From: Neobacillus sp. PS3-12
GTDB lineage: Bacteria > Bacillota > Bacilli > Bacillales > Cytobacillaceae
DNA: 64,000 nt
Reading direction: 5' to 3'
Assembly: GCF_030915385.1 (NCBI RefSeq)
Contig: NZ_CP133268.1
Location: forward strand, 806,001 to 870,000
Numbering within the stretch: position 1 is the first letter of the stretch; each line of letters starts with the position of its first letter. Shown piece by piece: positions 57,503 through 64,000 of the stretch. The notes under the pieces are model-generated. The model was not told the DNA's origin, searched no databases, and saw nothing but the letters and a program-made list of their open reading frames with translations. A program made the translations under genes and the position numbers.

Positions 57503-58631
57503 TGGTATTCACACCAAGAATAGATAGGAAGGTATGGTTGAAATGATCCATTAAACCACTCTTGCTTTCTTTTACATTTTTCCTTTGAAAATAAATGGGA
57601 ACTTCTTTAATTAATTTTCCATCTAAAAAGACTTGAGCTTTTCCTACAGGTCCTGACTTTTGTTTAGAAGAATATTTAGGTATTTTATAGCTAATTCGAA
57701 AGTTTTTCATTTCTTCTGATGTTGCAGGATAAACTAGTGAATTCCTCAGGTAGAGCTTACCATTATATTTGCTTTTAGTGTCTATCTCGATTTTTCCCTT
57801 TGGAAGTACCTCGGTCATGTCGTATCCTTTAAAGCCATTTTCATACATGGCAATATGGTCATCCCAATCTTTTGAGTCATTGATCGTCACGGCAATTAAG
57901 TCCATATCGCCTTTTTCAGCAGTTGTAACAAGTGTTCTTTTAGCCAGTTTTGTATAGCCTGTTTTTCCTCCAGTACAATATTGATACTTAGTCAATAATC
58001 GATTTTTATTTTTCCATACCCTGTCCCATTCTTCGCTGGGATTCGGGGCCCGATAGACTTTCGTTCCAGCAATCTCCCTGTATTGCTTATTATTCATTGC
58101 ATATCTTGTTAACAAGGCCATGTCATAGGCTGTTGAATAATGATCTTTTGAGTCGTCAAGTCCATGAGGATTAGCAAAATGTGTATTTAACATTCCAATT
58201 TCTTTTGCTTTTTGATTCATAAGGAAAACAAAGCCATCAACACTCCCGCCCACAAACTCTGCAATGGCGACAGCAGCGTCATTTCCTGAACGCAACATTA
58301 ATCCATAGACTAAATCCTTTAGTTTAATTTTTTCACCAGCCTTTAAATAGATGGACGATCCCTCGGTATGCACGGCATTTTCACTTACCGTTACGTCTTT
58401 ATCCATTTTTCCTGATTCAATTGCTAATGTTGCTGTCATAATTTTTGTGATACTTGCAATCCTTCTTTTTGTAAATGCATCTTTCTCATAAAGGATTCGA
58501 CCTGATTTTTGTTCCATTAATATAGCGCTTTTTGCACTTACGGAAACAGAAGCATTCACCTTTTGAGGAAGGTTTGCCATAAATATTCCCATTATAAGAA
58601 CAAAAATGAATAACACCGAAACCATTCTCAT
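57495..58631 (-). CDS. dacB: Sporulation D-alanyl-D-alanine carboxypeptidase (PBP5*)
   Basis: Penicillin-binding protein that limits cortex cross-linking. Signal peptide (residues 3-27), serine motif SITK (Ser60, Lys63), second motif SGN in MLRSGNDAAVA, third KTG in GGKTGYTK, and a C-terminal beta domain typical of PBP5-type enzymes. 378 residues, ATG 58631 after GAGG. First gene of dacB-spmA-spmB with a sigma-E promoter upstream. Confidence 0.95.
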   Translation of the reverse strand: MRMVSVLFIFVLIMGIFMANLPQKVNASVSVSAKSAILMEQKSGRILYEKDAFTKRRIASITKIMTATLAIESGKMDKDVTVSENAVHTEGSSIYLKAGEKIKLKDLVYGLMLRSGNDAAVAIAEFVGGSVDGFVFLMNQKAKEIGMLNTHFANPHGLDDSKDHYSTAYDMALLTRYAMNNKQYREIAGTKVYRAPNPSEEWDRVWKNKNRLLTKYQYCTGGKTGYTKLAKRTLVTTAEKGDMDLIAVTINDSKDWDDHIAMYENGFKGYDMTEVLPKGKIEIDTKSKYNGKLYLRNSLVYPATSEEMKNFRISYKIPKYSSKQKSGPVGKAQVFLDGKLIKEVPIYFQRKNVKESKSGLMDHFNHTFLSILGVNTNG

Positions 58632-58664
58632 CAGATAACCTCGTCTCCTTGTCCTATTTGTACA

Positions 58665-58692
58665 AGTTTATGCGTGTAATAATCTGTTATGA
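58665..58692 (-). promoter_or_regulatory. Sigma-E promoter of dacB-spmA-spmB
   Basis: Minus strand TCATAAC (58686-58692), 13-bp spacer, CATAAACT (58665-58672), the -10 fitting CATACAMT at 7 of 8 positions, about 35 bp before the ATG. Confidence 0.65.
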
Positions 58693-58700
58693 CAAAAATG

Positions 58701-58728
58701 AAAAAGAGAAAACCAATCTGGTTTTCTC
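58701..58728. terminator. Left half of the original sodF/dacB terminator with target-site copy 1
   Basis: AAAAAGAGAAAACCA-ATC-TGGTTTTCTC. Its last 15 bases (58714-58728) recur at 59513-59527, where they are followed by TTTTT. Joined across the repeat, the sequence is a perfect 15-bp-stem bidirectional terminator. Confidence 0.75.
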
Positions 58729-58833
58729 AGGCTGTCGAAAAACTCGGCAGCCTATCATTTTATTCAATCACTTTAATAATTCACCGCGTTAACATTGTAT
58801 AATATTATTGGTATATATGCTGTTAACTGGTCT

Positions 58834-58965
58834 GTTGATTGGCGCTCCAGGCACTTCGCTTTCCGCGGGCGTGCCCGGGGAGCCTCCTCGGCGCGAAAAG
58901 CGCCTGTGGGGTCTCCCCAGCCCCGTACTCCCGCAGGAGTCTTCGTGCCTTCCGCGCCAATCAAC
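58834..58965. repeat. GC-rich palindromic element, copy A
   Basis: 132 bp bounded by perfect 12-bp inverted ends GTTGATTGGCGC / GCGCCAATCAAC, with a GCGC-GAAAA-GCGC centre. It resembles copy B (59298-59431) when one is reversed. Spurious open frames across it on both strands are not genes. Confidence 0.85.
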
Positions 58966-59020
58966 GAGTGTTTTCAATATAGTCCTTCAGCTCAACTAAT
59001 AAATCAAAAAAGTGGTGTAA

Positions 59021-59289
59021 CCAATATTAAATCCAAAAAATTATAGCCAAAGTGAATATGAATTTGTATCGATTGATGAATTAGTACCTGATGACCATCT
59101 TCTTCGTATGATTGTAAAATATATTGATTTTTCGTTTCTTCTTGAAAAGCCACTACAGTGATTTGTCGGTTAAGGGGATTGAAGAATGCAGGTGAACAGG
59201 CTCTTCTTACTGCAACCTGCCAAAACATAAAGAAGATTGCAACACATTTGGCAAGGTTAGAAAAAGTGTGTTGCAATACTTTAGGTTGA
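59021..59289 (+). pseudogene. IS1182-family transposase remnant
   Basis: Two pieces of an IS1182-type transposase in different frames. The N-terminal piece, about 59036-59150, reads SQSEYEFVSIDELVPDDHLL then IDFSFLLEK. The C-terminal piece, 59167-59289, reads [20 protein letters not shown] then [13 protein letters not shown]. The whole catalytic middle is missing. The assignment rests on recall of the family N- and C-terminal sequences. Confidence 0.75.
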
Positions 59290-59297
59290 TTTGCCTC

Positions 59298-59431
59298 CCT
59301 GTTGATTGGAGCGGAGGGCACTCGACTCCTGCGGGATCAGAGGTCACTGGAGACCCCACAGGCGCTAAAGCGCTGAGGAGGCTCCAGGACCTCCCCGCGG
59401 AAAGCGAGTGCCCGGAGCGGAAATCAACAGG
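59298..59431. repeat. GC-rich palindromic element, copy B (inverted)
   Basis: 134 bp bounded by CCTGTTGATT / AATCAACAGG. Its reverse complement shares GGAGCCTCCTC and GCGCCTGTGGGGTCTCC with copy A, so A and B are inverted relatives 332 bp apart. Confidence 0.85.
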
Positions 59432-59484
59432 CCCATTTGCAGGAACTATCAAAAAAAATTAGTAATTAAATTCTGGTAAAATAA

Positions 59485-59517
59485 AATTGTCGAGAAAATA
59501 CCCCTTTCTCGACAATC
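59485..59517 (-). terminator. Hairpin acting as sodF terminator at the element edge
   Basis: ATTGTCGAGAAA and TTTCTCGACAAT form a perfect 12-bp stem followed by TTTATTTT on the minus strand. Confidence 0.7.
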
Positions 59518-59545
59518 TGGTTTTCTCTTTTTATTTATTAGGCCA

Positions 59546-60436
59546 TTAAAATGGCTGCCATTTTAATTCTCTTGCTCGGTCAAAACGCATTTCTACATCG
59601 TTCCAATTGACTACTTTCCACCAATTTTTTATATATTCTTCGCGATTATTTTTATATTGGAGATAAAAAGCATGCTCCCACACGTCTATAACAAGAATTG
59701 GAATGGTATCCCATTGTGTCATATTCATATGCTTTTCTGTTTGCAATATCTCTAAATGTCTTGCCCTAGGTGACCAAACTAAAATGGCCCACCCATTGCC
59801 TTCGACTTGTTTGGCTGCTTCTGCAAAATGTCGCCGAAAATAAATAAGGCTTCCAAAATATCTTTCAATTTCATGAAGTAATTGACCGGTAGGACTTCCT
59901 CCACCATGCGGACTCATATTTTTCCAGAAAATTGTATGGAGATAATGTCCGGACCCATGAAATGATAGTTCCCTTGACCAATGTTTAATAAGTGCAAAGT
60001 TATTATTCTCTCTTGCTGTTTTGAGTTCCAGCTCTGCTTTATTCAGCCCATCGACATATGCTTTGTGATGCTTTTTGTGGTGGAGTTCCATGATTTCTTG
60101 GGAAATATAGGGTTCTAATGCATCATAGGAATACGTGAGATCTGGTAGCGAGTGCCTTCCTAGGGAAACAACTGATTCTTCAATCCATATATCACCAATA
60201 TTTTGCTTCCTTTTAAAATAGTCTTCCATGTCTGCATGAATTGTTTCTGCTTTAGATTGTAAGTCAATAAGTTCATTATTTGATAGCGGTGAGGATACGC
60301 TTTCAATTAAGCCAGTGAATTGGTCAAGCTTTGTCCACAGTTCCGAATTCTCTTCAACTTTTTCTGATGCAAGAAAATCTCTCATATCTTTATTCCAATT
60401 AAATAACTCATTCACATACTTTTTAAATTGGTCCAT
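59546..60436 (-). CDS. sodF: Superoxide dismutase, SodF type (Fe/Mn family with N-terminal extension)
   Basis: Fe/Mn superoxide dismutase domain from about residue 95 (LPDLTYSYDALEPYISQEIM), with metal ligands in MELHHKKHH, HGSGHYLHTIFW and DVWEHAFYLQYKNNR; GWAILVWSP is typical. The first 90 residues are a charged helical extension (EMYFKRKQ-like region), as in SodF (YojK neighbour) of B. subtilis, not in SodA. 296 residues, ATG 60436. The role of the extension is unknown. It lies between ypuI and the insertion element. Confidence 0.92.
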   Translation of the reverse strand: MDQFKKYVNELFNWNKDMRDFLASEKVEENSELWTKLDQFTGLIESVSSPLSNNELIDLQSKAETIHADMEDYFKRKQNIGDIWIEESVVSLGRHSLPDLTYSYDALEPYISQEIMELHHKKHHKAYVDGLNKAELELKTARENNNFALIKHWSRELSFHGSGHYLHTIFWKNMSPHGGGSPTGQLLHEIERYFGSLIYFRRHFAEAAKQVEGNGWAILVWSPRARHLEILQTEKHMNMTQWDTIPILVIDVWEHAFYLQYKNNREEYIKNWWKVVNWNDVEMRFDRARELKWQPF

Positions 60437-60508
60437 ACTCCACCTCGGTTCTTATCTCGGTATTCTCAGAAAAAAGGTATGAAAGTGCAGGAAATATATT
60501 CATAAAAA

Positions 60509-60557
60509 ATAAAAAAGGTTATTCAAAACAGTAAATGTTTGAATAACCTTTTTTAAG
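60509..60557 (-). terminator. ypuI terminator
   Basis: AAAAAAGGTTATTCAAA and TTTGAATAACCTTTTTT, perfect long stem with T-run on the minus strand (works both ways). Confidence 0.9.
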
Positions 60558-60581
60558 TTGGTGATGTTTAAATTCCGCCTA

Positions 60582-61085
60582 TTACTTTGACTGAATGATC
60601 TTCGTACGGTAATCAGTTTCGTAAAATTCCAAGTCTTCTCTAATTCTTTGAAATTCCCCTTCAAGGCCTTTTACTAACTGTCTAAGGCTCTCCGGAACCT
60701 CTTTATAGAATTTAATTGAGTTTCTCCCTGTGTAAGCAGATCTGCTATCCTCATACCATGCATCATTTTTCGGTGAGAAAAACTCCATTATACATTGATG
60801 ATAAATCTTGTATAATGTCTTTTCAGCAGCGGATTTTTGGAAAGGCTCACTGTTTAAAATGATTTTACAAGCATCTAAGCTCTCTTCACTAAAAACAAGG
60901 AGCTTTCGCAAATTAGCTAATACAACTTTATGATAGGAACGCTCTTCTTCACTTCCTGAATTCAACTGCGAAAGCGTTGTTTCATTTACATAATCTTCAA
61001 GTGTTTTGATTGTTGTTGTCAAAAATTCTTCAACTTCTTTTAATTGCGATTCTACAAGAGTATTTCCCACGATTATCTCCCCCAA
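60582..61085 (-). CDS. ypuI: DUF3907 protein YpuI
   Basis: Soluble all-helical protein of family DUF3907, function unknown, conserved beside scpAB in Bacilli. 167 residues; FFSPKNDAWYEDSRSAYTGRNSIKF (a long loop with aromatic and acidic residues) is the most conserved-looking block. ATG 61085 after GGGGGAGA. A strong terminator follows. Confidence 0.85.
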   Translation of the reverse strand: MGEIIVGNTLVESQLKEVEEFLTTTIKTLEDYVNETTLSQLNSGSEEERSYHKVVLANLRKLLVFSEESLDACKIILNSEPFQKSAAEKTLYKIYHQCIMEFFSPKNDAWYEDSRSAYTGRNSIKFYKEVPESLRQLVKGLEGEFQRIREDLEFYETDYRTKIIQSK

Positions 61086-61100
61086 ATGATTAACTTGAAA

Positions 61101-61520
61101 TTAATTTGGCTGCATGATGAATTCAAGCGGTGAACGAAGCTCATACCCTTTTTTCTGTTGAAGAGAATCAAAAATTTCAGGGAGCTTTTTATAATCAATT
61201 TCTTTAAAGTATGCAGCAAATTCTGGTTTAGAATTCACATAAAGACGTTTCCGATGACGGAGTTCTGGATCTTTTAATAGACAAACAAGCGCCACGATAT
61301 CCTTAAAATACACACTATTGTCACCTTCACCAAATAACGGATCTTGTTTAAAAGGAGTAAACTCATTAAAGATTTCATCAAAATATCTAATATACAGAAC
61401 ATGTAATGTTTTTTCTTTACCCTCTTCAATAAAAGTAATTTCACTTCTATTGAAAAAATCCTCTGAAGTATTCGACTTTTCTTTTTCCAATTCATAGCCT
61501 TTGCATGAAACGATCTTCAA
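61101..61520 (-). CDS. Unrecognised conserved-type protein
   Basis: A 139-residue soluble protein that I do not recognise. It is acidic and mixed alpha/beta, beginning MKIVSCKGYELEKEKSNTSE, with a SVYFKDIVALVCLLKDPELR helix and a KRLYVNSKPEFAAYFKEIDYK block. No signal peptide, membrane segment or known catalytic motif is visible. ATG 61520 follows AGGAGAGGAAAC, a good ribosome site, and codon use is like the neighbours, so it is a real gene. It lies 15 bp before ypuI and probably shares its transcript. Confidence 0.8.
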   Translation of the reverse strand: MKIVSCKGYELEKEKSNTSEDFFNRSEITFIEEGKEKTLHVLYIRYFDEIFNEFTPFKQDPLFGEGDNSVYFKDIVALVCLLKDPELRHRKRLYVNSKPEFAAYFKEIDYKKLPEIFDSLQQKKGYELRSPLEFIMQPN

Positions 61521-61593
61521 CTTGTTTCCTCTCCTTTAAAAACAATATCCAAAACTAAATCTGACTTTATTTTAACACAAATAAATAACGTTT

Positions 61594-62187
61594 TTAAACT
61601 TCTGAATCAATTGTCTCTTGAAATCTTTCGAAAAATAAATCGGCTTCCGCTTGTACAAACTCTTCATTGACTTTTTCTGGCAATGGCGGCAATTCCTCGA
61701 TATTCCTTAAACCAAAATAATCTAGAAATTCCTTTGTTGTACCATATAAATATGCTCTCCCTGTCCCTTCGGCCCTGCCAACCTCTTTAATTAGGGCTTT
61801 AGCAGTTAATGTTTGCAGCGGCCGTTCCGTTTTTACTCCACGAATTTCTTCAATTTCTGCTCTAGTAATCGGCTGCTTATAGGCAATTATTGCCAACGTT
61901 TCTAATGCCGCCTGCGACAAGGTGGCTGTATTAGGAGAATCAACAAGCCTTTTTAGATAGACAGCATTTTCTTTTTTCGTTACTAATTGATATGTACCAG
62001 CCAGCTGTACAATTGTTACCCCTCTGTTGGGGTCTTGATCGTATTCTTGTTGTAATTTTTCAATCATTTCCTTAACAAAATGTACTTCTACTTCAATAAC
62101 ATCGGCCATTTGTTTTAAGGAAAGCCCTTCATCCCCTGCTGTAAACAACAGGGACTCTAAAATACTGCTCCAGTTAATAATTTCCAA
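61594..62187 (-). CDS. scpB: Segregation and condensation protein B
   Basis: Winged-helix partner of ScpA in the SMC condensin complex. The tandem winged helices contain [29 protein letters not shown] and [15 protein letters not shown], near-invariant in the family; the tail ends [12 protein letters not shown] prefer TTG 62187 (MEIINWSSI, 197 residues), 9 nt after AAGGAG; the longer TTG at 62208 runs through that ribosome site. It overlaps the scpA end by 14 nt. Confidence 0.94.
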   Translation of the reverse strand: MEIINWSSILESLLFTAGDEGLSLKQMADVIEVEVHFVKEMIEKLQQEYDQDPNRGVTIVQLAGTYQLVTKKENAVYLKRLVDSPNTATLSQAALETLAIIAYKQPITRAEIEEIRGVKTERPLQTLTAKALIKEVGRAEGTGRAYLYGTTKEFLDYFGLRNIEELPPLPEKVNEEFVQAEADLFFERFQETIDSEV

Positions 62188-62944
62188 CCACTTTTTCTCC
62201 TTCCCCAATTGCTTCTACAAAGATTTCACTAAAATTCCCATCCTGTTCAACATCTATTTCTTTTCTTTTAATTAATTCTAATATCGCTAAAAATGTTACA
62301 ACAATATGTTCTTTGCTGGGATGGGGAAATAAATCATTGAAGCTTTTCCGTCCTTTAAAACTCCGTAATTCAACTAAGATTTCTGTCATTCTTTTATCAA
62401 TCGAAATCTCTTGACGGGCAATTTTTGTTGTCATTGGCCGTTGTAATTTTTTCCTTCTTAATAACTTTTGGAACGCTGCTAGCATGTCATATAGAGAAAC
62501 ATTAAGGTCTGTTTTCTCAGGCTTGATTTCCTTTGCGTAATCAGACAAGTCACTTGGTGGTTTAGTAAACATCAAGCTTCTTTCCTCTTCTAATAATTTC
62601 AAATCGTGTGCAGCTTCCTTGTACTTCCGATATTCAATTAGACGCTCAACCAAATCTTCCCTTGGATCTTCCTCATATTCCAAGTTAGAATCATCTTCCA
62701 AACTTTCTTCTTCGTGCTTTGGTAAAAGCATTTTACTTTTTATTGCAAGCAATGTTGCTGCCATTACTAAAAATTCACTGGCAACATCGAGTTGCAATTC
62801 GTTCATTGTGTGTATATAAAGTAAATATTGTTCGGTAATTTGTGCTACTGGAATATCATAAATATCAATTTCCAAGCGATTTATTAAATGCAGAAGTAAA
62901 TCAAGCGGGCCTTCAAAAGCATCAATTTTTACATTGTATGGCAT
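62174..62944 (-). CDS. scpA: Segregation and condensation protein A (kleisin)
   Basis: Kleisin that bridges the SMC heads in chromosome condensation. N-terminal block [24 protein letters not shown] binds the SMC neck; an acidic linker ([20 protein letters not shown]) leads to the C-terminal winged helix ([18 protein letters not shown]). ATG 62944 ([10 protein letters not shown], 256 residues) fits the family N-terminus. The ribosome site is modest (GGTGA); a sigma-A promoter lies about 60 bp upstream. Confidence 0.94.
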   Translation of the reverse strand: MPYNVKIDAFEGPLDLLLHLINRLEIDIYDIPVAQITEQYLLYIHTMNELQLDVASEFLVMAATLLAIKSKMLLPKHEEESLEDDSNLEYEEDPREDLVERLIEYRKYKEAAHDLKLLEEERSLMFTKPPSDLSDYAKEIKPEKTDLNVSLYDMLAAFQKLLRRKKLQRPMTTKIARQEISIDKRMTEILVELRSFKGRKSFNDLFPHPSKEHIVVTFLAILELIKRKEIDVEQDGNFSEIFVEAIGEGEKVVGNY

Positions 62945-63006
62945 CATTTTCACCAAAACTTCCAAAATAATTTCGTCACTAGACTGACCATAGTATAGCT
63001 ATTAAT

Positions 63007-63035
63007 AGTATAGAGGAATCATCTTGGTTATCCAA
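63007..63035 (-). promoter_or_regulatory. Sigma-A promoter of scpAB
   Basis: TTGGAT (63030-63035), 17-bp spacer, TATACT (63007-63012) on the minus strand. Confidence 0.7.
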
Positions 63036-63088
63036 TAGAAAAATCAACCTGCGTCCTCTCATAATTGAAAACGGTCGTTTTGCCTATA

Positions 63089-63115
63089 ACAAATTCAAAA
63101 TATCGACATATGATG
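63089..63115 (+). promoter_or_regulatory. Possible sigma-K promoter of the YjcZ-type gene
   Basis: AC (63089-63090), 16-bp spacer, CATATGATG (63107-63115), close to the sigma-K pattern AC-N16-CATANNNTA. Weak evidence by itself. Confidence 0.35.
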
Positions 63116-63154
63116 AAGTGAACAAATTAATAAAATTATAGGAGGTATTTCAAT

Positions 63155-63250
63155 ATGTCAGATGGTGCTTTTGGATTTGGCGGCGGATTTGCTTTAATCG
63201 TCGTTCTATTCATCTTATTGATTATCGTAGGTGCTTCTTGGGTTTACTAA
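63155..63250 (+). CDS. YjcZ-family sporulation micro-protein
   Basis: A 31-residue protein: Gly-rich start MSDGAFGFGGGFALIVVLFI and one hydrophobic helix ending GASWVY, the layout of the YjcZ/SscA family of small spore-associated proteins. ATG 63155 has AGGAGG at 8 nt. It is divergent from scpA and has its own terminator. The exact paralogue is unknown. Confidence 0.88.
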   Translation: MSDGAFGFGGGFALIVVLFILLIIVGASWVY

Positions 63251-63302
63251 AAGACGATAGGGCTTCTGCTTAGGCGCACAGGCTCGGACAGTCAACTAGA
63301 AG

Positions 63303-63350
63303 AGGATGTCTCAAAGTTCTGGACTTTACTTTGGAGACATCCTTTTTGTG
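63303..63350 (+). terminator. Terminator of the YjcZ-type gene
   Basis: AGGATGTCTC-AAAG and CTTT-GGAGACATCCT pair, followed by TTTTT on +. Confidence 0.85.
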
Positions 63351-63423
63351 CTTTTTGTTCATAATGTGCTTTCACCATATGATAAACTAAACATAAATGT
63401 TTTGTTAATTATGAGGTGATCAG

Positions 63424-63945
63424 TTGTATCCAGATGAATATATTCGATATTTGGTACATTTTCATGGTGATCGGGATTATTTTGAATGTCACGAAATTCT
63501 TGAAGAATATTGGAAAAATAAAGATCAAGGAAATAAAGACTCTGTGTGGGTTGGTTTGATACAGCTTGCAGTTTCTTGTTATCATCACCGCCGCAGTAAC
63601 TTTACCGGGGCAAAAAAAATGCTCGAAAAAGCGATGGTAATCTTAAAAAAAGAGGAACTGTGTTTAAACAGCCTAGGTTTAAATAAAATAAAGCTATTTT
63701 CAATATTAAAAGAACGTCACATTGGTATTCAGAAAAATCAGCCTTATACTAGCTTTAATTTACCAATAAACGATCCCCGTTTAGCCCAGCAATGCCAAAC
63801 AGATTGTATAAAACTTGGATTTATTTGGTGCGATCACAGTAATTTAAATAATAAAAGCCTCATAAACCGTCATAAATTACGTGATCGAACAAGCATCATC
63901 CAAGCACGTTTATATGCTCTAAAAAGAAATAAAAGCAGCGATTAG
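63424..63945 (+). CDS. ypuF: DUF309 protein YpuF
   Basis: Member of DUF309, typified by HxxGDRDYFECHEILEEYWK (here FHGDRDYFECHEILEEYWKN, residues 13-32) and a second helix GLIQLAVSCYHHRRSNFTGA; biochemical role unknown. The start is TTG 63424 with GAGGTGA at 7 nt. 173 residues, upstream neighbour of ribT in B. subtilis. A terminator hairpin covers its last codons and stop, so nothing is co-transcribed after it here. Confidence 0.88.
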   Translation: MYPDEYIRYLVHFHGDRDYFECHEILEEYWKNKDQGNKDSVWVGLIQLAVSCYHHRRSNFTGAKKMLEKAMVILKKEELCLNSLGLNKIKLFSILKERHIGIQKNQPYTSFNLPINDPRLAQQCQTDCIKLGFIWCDHSNLNNKSLINRHKLRDRTSIIQARLYALKRNKSSD

Positions 63946-63964
63946 TATTAATCGCTGCTTTTAA
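63929..63964 (+). terminator. ypuF terminator containing the stop codon
   Basis: AGCAGCGATTA-GTAT-TAATCGCTGCT followed by TTT on +. The 5' arm encodes the last residues and the stop of YpuF. Confidence 0.8.
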
Positions 63965-64000
63965 TATCTTGTGTGCAAATTTCACATTTATTGATAAAAG

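Larger units (their letters stand above)
58729..59512. mobile_element. Decayed IS1182-type insertion with internal repeats
   Basis: A 784-bp block flanked by a 15-bp direct repeat, interpreted as a target-site duplication. The left edge is a hairpin beginning AGGCTGTCGAAAAA, the right edge a TTGTCGAGAAA hairpin. Inside are two GC-rich palindromic repeats in opposite orientation and transposase fragments between them. Far shorter than intact IS1182-family elements, so internally deleted and unable to move by itself. Confidence 0.7.

Noticed and set aside
58773..59046. Overlapping open frames on both strands across the GC-rich repeat
   Set aside because: They arise because the palindromic element has few stop codons. 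Composition is unlike genes here, there is no ribosome site and the products are unlike any protein.
59004..59321. Minus-strand open frame of about 105 codons in the insertion element
   Set aside because: Antisense to the transposase remnant, whose + frames match transposase ends.

Overview
This 64 kb window is a low-GC Firmicute chromosome from an endospore-forming member of the Bacillaceae. The evidence is near-identical gene content and order to the Bacillus subtilis ypjH-to-ypuF region, including spoIVA, sleB/ypeB, spmAB, dacB and cotJABC, together with strong GGAGG ribosome sites and many TTG/GTG starts. The sequence does not settle the genus; a Neobacillus/Mesobacillus-like lineage is a guess. 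It is ordinary core chromosome. I found no tRNA, rRNA, CRISPR array, prophage or obvious new system.

Layout (nearly everything is on the minus strand, so transcription runs from high to low coordinates). 1-8 kb: bshA (cut by the window edge), mgsA, dapB, ypjD, a YitT-family gene on +, a YugP-type metallopeptidase, ypjB, ypjA and the menaquinol:cytochrome c reductase operon qcrABC. 8-17 kb: ypiF, ypiB, ypiA and the aromatic supraoperon aroC-aroB-aroH-hisC-tyrA-aroA, without the trp genes B. subtilis carries inside it. 17-23 kb: cheR, ndk, hepT-menG-hepS (menaquinone side chain), mtrB (TRAP), folE, hbs. 23-30 kb: spoIVA, yphF, broken yphE, gpsA, der, yphA, ypzI, fni. 30-39 kb: broken rpsA homologue, plsC-like gene, cmk, ypfB, broken ypfA (PilZ), ypeB-sleB, broken prsW, bdr (ypdA), gudB. 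40-48 kb: mecB, ypbG, a CBS/ACT gene, cotJABC on +, ypbF, ypbE, ypbD, recQ, ypbB, fer on +. 48-58.6 kb: an M23/LysM protein, resE-resD, resC-resB-resA, rluB, spmB-spmA-dacB. 58.6-64 kb: a decayed IS1182-type insertion, sodF, ypuI, an unrecognised gene, scpB-scpA, a YjcZ-type micro-gene and ypuF on +.

Functional themes: respiration (qcrABC, resABCDE, menaquinone genes, fer), aromatic amino acids, sporulation and germination (spoIVA, spmAB, dacB, sleB-ypeB, cotJABC, ypjB, yjcZ), bacillithiol redox (bshA and bdr at opposite ends) and chromosome organisation (hbs, scpAB).

The main oddities follow. (i) Five conserved genes are interrupted: aroA and ypfA by one missing G in a G-run, prsW by one missing T, yphE by one extra base, and the rpsA homologue by an in-frame TAA. 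The homopolymer signature suggests base-calling errors for at least aroA and ypfA; the rpsA stop does not fit that explanation. (ii) A degenerate IS1182-type element sits in the terminator between sodF and dacB. Collapsing a 15-bp direct repeat restores a perfect bidirectional terminator, and the element contains two inverted ~130-bp GC-rich palindromic repeats. (iii) bshB1 and trpEDCFBA are missing from their usual positions, although TRAP is kept. (iv) The YitT-family gene has a duplicated Shine-Dalgarno whose first copy precedes a start-stop (TTG-TAA) codon pair.
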